This document shows positions 59,756-64,000 of a DNA stretch of 64,000 nucleotides, piece by piece; within the stretch, counting starts at the first letter, position 1; the number at the start of each line of letters is the position of its first letter. The stretch covers positions 248,001 through 312,000 of the forward strand of contig NW_026515482.1 of NCBI RefSeq assembly GCF_014898815.1. The letters are read 5' to 3'. This stretch comes from Panonychus citri. Its lineage: Eukaryota; Arthropoda; Arachnida; Trombidiformes; Tetranychidae. A model generated the notes under the pieces. That model searched no databases. It saw only the letters and a program-made list of their open reading frames with translations, and was not told the origin of the DNA. Made by a program: the position numbers and the translations under genes.

Positions 59756-60775
59756 TATTATATAAGTTGCAGTTTTCTCAATCAATTTTTATCATCATTA
59801 TTGTGTAATTATTAGTATTTGGTATTCAATTAACTTTATTATTGTTGCCAGTAGATTGCAGCAATTTATGTTAATATTATTTACTATATATTATATACTA
59901 TTAATATTATCATCATTCTTTATGCTTGTTTTTTTATAGTTTATCCTTTTATACCAAATATCATATCTGGTATATAAATGATGAGCTTGATTTTGATCTA
60001 GTTTTTCATTCAATTGAATAAAAAATTAGGAGGAGGAGGAAAAGGATGAAGGAGATGAGGATGAGGATGAGGATGGGGATGAGGATGAAGGAGTTAACAA
60101 CTCTTTGGTTGTTAGGTTTGAATTTTATACAGAAAAAGGGAGGGATCAGGCAGGGGTGGAGTGGATTTCAAGTTTACAATTTAAATTGTGAATGGGGAGT
60201 GATGATGTTTGATGATGATAAGGAAAGATAGAAACTATGAATGAGTGTGTGTGGTTAAGTGTATTATCATTTAACATTAACAGTGAGATAGGAAAAAAGT
60301 CAACTGAAATTACAACAACTAATTAATTAGGGTAATTAAGTTGATGATAATTTTTACCACCAAAAGGAAATCGTATGGGAAAACTGTTGATTAGTTAGTC
60401 TAATTATCTAATTGATTAATTTTTTGTACGTTCATGGTTAGTTTGTCATTTGGATAATCAGGGTTTAATTGAGGTAAAAGTAATTAGATAATTAGATCAG
60501 AACTAGAAATTATCATATGAAAAACTGTTTATGTGACTTATTGAAGATTTGGTTGTGTGTGTGATTTGCTTAAGGGAATAAGTTGAGGAAAAGGTCATTG
60601 GAAGAGTGGATGATGTTGATGATGAAAAATGATGGAGGGTGAGAGAATAGAGAAGTTAATTAGATGATTTAAGATAATTATCATGTCATGATTACGGATG
60701 ATGATTATGAATGATTTTTCCTGATTTCTTGTGTTTTTTTTCTGGTAAAATTTGTTGCATCTCACTCTCTCTCTT
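59756..60775. other. Intergenic 3' of the POU gene
   Basis: AT-rich. A GGAGGAGGAAAAGGATGAAGG-like GA/GATGAG repeat at about 60030-60090 gives a spurious Met/Arg-rich frame. The right part is probably the 3'UTR of the POU gene. Confidence 0.45.
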
Positions 60776-63700
60776 TTATTCATCAATATCCGAAGGCATC
60801 GGACTATTTAGAGGACTATTACTTAATCCACCGGAGGCCATTGATAGACTATGGTGGAAGGGTGAACCTGATCCATTTGGAATGGGTGAAGTTCCTGATG
60901 AATTGGGAGGTGGATTGATACGTTTCTCTTTTTGCCTTCGATTACAAAACCAAACTCGAACTACCTCTTTCTCCATGCAAAGGGAACCTGCAAGCATAGT
61001 TATTTCTTCTGAAGTTGGTTTAGGATTTGAGATGAATGCTTTTTCTAGGGCGACACGAACTGTTGTCTCGATGCTCGTGCGTTTCTTTCGCCTTCGTCCA
61101 ATTGCATCAGCTGATGCCTGAGATGATGACATGACTCCTGGATTGGTAAGTGAAGCATCCGCATCCTTTAACCATCTCTCCAAAAGAGGCTTTAATTTGC
61201 ACATATTCTTAAAGCTAAGGTTAAGAGCTTCAAATCGGCTAATTGTTGTCTGACTGAAATCGTTACCATACAATTTACCCATCGCCAGGCCAACATCTCC
61301 TTGGGTATAACCTAAATTTCAATAAACATAAACAGATAAATAATCAAGTCCAAACATTGGCCAACAAATCATTATATTGATACTTAATCTTCACAATTTA
61401 AGTCAGATAATTATACCTAGTAAACCCAAACAATTATCAAATATATTGCTAATATAAACTAACTACATGTTACCTCAGAAATGTGATTAACTTTCAATAC
61501 TAAATCATTGGTTGAAATTACATCAAAATTTTCCCTCATTTTATTCAACGAGCGAAAAAAAAAGTTCATTTCTCACGTGACTTAATTGTTGATAAAATTG
61601 ATACAAATATAAAAAAAAAGTTAATTCTAATTCTAATAATATAATTTAGAAGGAATAAAAAAAAGGAAAATTATTCCAAATAGTTTATTAATGATTCTTA
61701 CCCTTACTGTTCATTGATCTGAAATATATAATATTTCATGAATCAGGAACTTTCATTTTCTCATATACATGAAATGAAATATATTGCTATTAATTCAAAA
61801 TGAGAACATGATGATATCAATTATATAGTTAATCTTAAGTGATTTAATTTGATTAAGATGGAGATGAAGTAAAACTAAATGCTGGTGAAAAACAGAAAAG
61901 TTAATCATATTGTTAATGATTAGCTGAAAATCAGATTATTCCAATTTACATGAGAAATCAGAATTTATCATGGAAAATTATTACTCTTTCAATTGGAATA
62001 GTTAATTTTACATGTTAACAATATTATATAGAAAATACTGTTAATCAGAATGATCAACATCATGATTTCTGGATAATATTAATATTCTCATAATCATTAA
62101 TATATTTTTTCTTGTCTTCATATAACTAATGATTAAAGGAAACTTATATATTCTAATGAATAAAGTTCCAACTATTAGATTAATCCGGTTTGTTAATGTG
62201 TCTTGTTATTAATGGCTGTTTCTTCAATGTTTAGGTAACATTGTTATTCAAGATTAATCAATAATTATTATTTCTTGGTTTCTTTTGATTATAATGCTAA
62301 TCAACATTCAAGTGATTTGTTTACAAGGGAAAGAGAGAGAGAGAGAGAGAGACAAGTAACAATAATAAGAAGTTAATTGTCATTTAGATTGATTAATATG
62401 AATAGGAGAATATAACAAATGTAGATTGTTGATTGTTGACTGAGAATCGAATTTAATTTCTTACCCAATTTGATTCTTCGTTGTTTAAACATTTTAGCAA
62501 ATTGTTCCAATTCTTCAAGATCTGTCATCTCTTCAGGACTTGTTTCAGTTCGTGATCGTATTGATGTTATTTGATGATGATTGGAATTAGATGAAGATGA
62601 TGAGGATGCTGAAGATGCAGATGAAAGTGGATCATTTAAACCATTCATGATATTGTGATGATTAACCAAATTGATAACTTTATTTTGATTGCAAAGGATG
62701 TCCGATGATGAGCCATTTCGTTGGTTTAATTTAGTCTGATTATTGTTACCATTACTGAAACCATTGTTATTATTACTATTGTTGATAGTATTATTATTGC
62801 CGTTGGTGACATGATGATGATGGTGATGATGATTGTTGTTTAAAGTACTATTATTTTGATTACCATTTAAAGTTGAATTAGCTGCCACTGAGGACATTAA
62901 TTGGCTAACTTTCATGTTAGATGATAAATTGTTGGGTAAAGATGAAGATGAGATAAAAGATGAAGATAATGAGGTTGATGATGAGGTTGTCGGAGATGGA
63001 CTTTGGGCCGAAGGTGAAGTAATTGTAGTTGCGATAGCATTTGCCATTGATCCCGTTGGTGTAATAATCGTTGTCGGTGTATCACGTCCAGTATTCATTG
63101 AATTAACTAATGATTTAGTTGATTGTGAACCAAGTAAACGGTTAATTTGTTGTTGGGCTGTTTCTTTAATTGTTAAAGGTGACCTACGATCAGATATTAT
63201 TGGACTTGATTTTCTAGTATCACCTTTAGTGTTACGATGATGTTGATGGTGATGATGATTATGATTATGATCACCATTATGGAAAGGTGTATTAACCGTG
63301 ATTGATAAATTAGTTTGATGGGAATGATGTTGTTGTTGTTGTTGTTGGTGATGATTAGATATTGATGATGATGAAGATTTGGTTTGTGGTGAACATTCCT
63401 GAGATCCTAATGAGGATGAAGATGCTGATGATGGCGATGAATTGGTTGAAGATAATGATGATGATCCATTAATACCAAGTGATTCTTGTAATTGTTGTAA
63501 TTGTTGAGCTGCAACAGCAACTTGAGGCAAAGACATTCCATGTCCAGCTAAGGTTTGTAGGGTTTGCTGAAGGTAACCTTGTTCAACCTGTCGACACAAT
63601 TTCATTTCATTCAATTAGATTAACCAACAAATTAATTATTCAACAAAGTTAATCTAATGAGCATCTCATTGATTACAAGGGTATAAATATATTTACCTGA

Positions 63701-63873
63701 TTCTGTAATAACATTGCCTGTAAATTAGGAGCCAATTGTCCAGTTGATTGAAGGAGGATTAACTGTTGAAGGCTTTGTAAATTTTGTTGTTGTTGTTGAA
63801 GTTGTTGTTGGAATTGTTGTAAATCGGTTGCATTTAATGGGAAACCGCCAAGATTAGGAGTTACCGGTATTTG
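60776..63873 (-). CDS. nub: POU class 2 homeobox transcription factor (nubbin/pdm-like), 5'-partial
   Basis: Three exons on the minus strand, 63697-63873, 62465-63587 and 60776-61311, all in phase. They give at least 611 aa; the 5' end lies beyond the window. In the partial numbering the POU-specific domain is at about 408-482, split by an intron inside KLG|YTQGDVGLAMG. The homeodomain is at about 506-565 (RRRKKRTSIETTVRVALEKAF ... VVRVWFCNRRQKEKRINPP). The recognition helix RVWFCNRRQKEK and the class 2 linker and RTSIETT start place it with Oct1/Oct2 and Drosophila nubbin/pdm2. It binds octamer-like DNA and acts in neural, limb or gut patterning. The N-terminal part is rich in Gln, Ser, His and Asn repeats, including seven His in a row. 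The first exon here (QIPVTPNLGG...LLQNQ) is Gln-rich, as in Oct1. The 1.15-kb intron at 61312-62464 shows nothing coding. Confidence 0.9.
62333..62353. repeat. (AG)n microsatellite in POU intron
   Basis: A short uninterrupted GA run in the intron between the first and second POU-domain exons. Confidence 0.8.
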
Positions 63874-64000
63874 CTATTGTTATGGAAAGACCAAAGATTG
63901 AGAGAGAGAGAGAAAAAAAAATTAATTAAGAAACGGTTTAATTGGGAGAGAGAAAGTGATTAAACATTGGAACATGTTTACATTTATATCAACAGGGATA

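Noticed and set aside
60046..60231. Met/Arg/Gly-rich plus-strand frame
   Set aside because: A GGATGA repeat gives the MRMRMG pattern; the rest is not protein-like.

Overview
The window is eukaryotic nuclear DNA, very AT-rich between genes, with GT-AG introns that are mostly 50-110 bp. The gene content (ADAMTS protease, collagen prolyl 4-hydroxylase, POU class 2 homeobox, MED24, TIA1) is animal. The UDP-glycosyltransferase at 987-2715 has no signal peptide and no membrane tail, which is the form known from spider mites and their relatives, where these enzymes are thought to come from bacteria. My best guess is therefore a trombidiform mite close to Tetranychidae. The organism is inferred, not proven.

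Layout. 1-12.6 kb is a compact housekeeping block: UGT(+), GLYR1/NDF(+), SMNDC1/SPF30(+), cytochrome c(-), SmE(+) and a two-TM orphan(-). 12.6-20.2 kb is a gene desert crowded with ACAATTAA-type and AAGGTCA-type short motifs. 20.2-27.9 kb holds a tandem pair of puromycin-sensitive aminopeptidases. Copy A is intact. Copy B carries two one-base frame breaks, a changed GAMEN motif and a 765-bp tract almost identical to A. 28.4-30.7 kb is prolyl 4-hydroxylase alpha(-). 33.3-47.1 kb is a 16-exon ADAMTS gene(+) with a 6.4-kb first intron.

47.8-55.9 kb is the most unusual part. TIA1(-) and MED24(+) are divergent and share one promoter. A second copy of that promoter (about 630 bp, long stretches identical) lies just beyond the 3' end of MED24. 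On its left side it drives a chimeric gene made of the TIA1 start codon region, a piece of the TIA1 inter-RRM linker and the SGS domain of SGT1. On its right side, where MED24 would be, sits an unrelated orphan ORF with a CCCC cluster. A frame-broken endonuclease/exonuclease/phosphatase (EEP) gene follows. This looks like a young locus for new genes born by promoter duplication.

55.9-64 kb holds a small secreted acidic/His-rich protein(-), a 537-bp TA-flanked MITE, and the 3' part of a nubbin/pdm-type POU class 2 gene(-) that runs off the right edge.

Most neighbouring genes are convergent (SMNDC1/cytochrome c, SmE/two-TM orphan, aminopeptidase B/P4HA, ADAMTS/TIA1, MED24/chimera) or divergent (cytochrome c/SmE, TIA1/MED24). 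No tRNA, rRNA or CRISPR was recognised.
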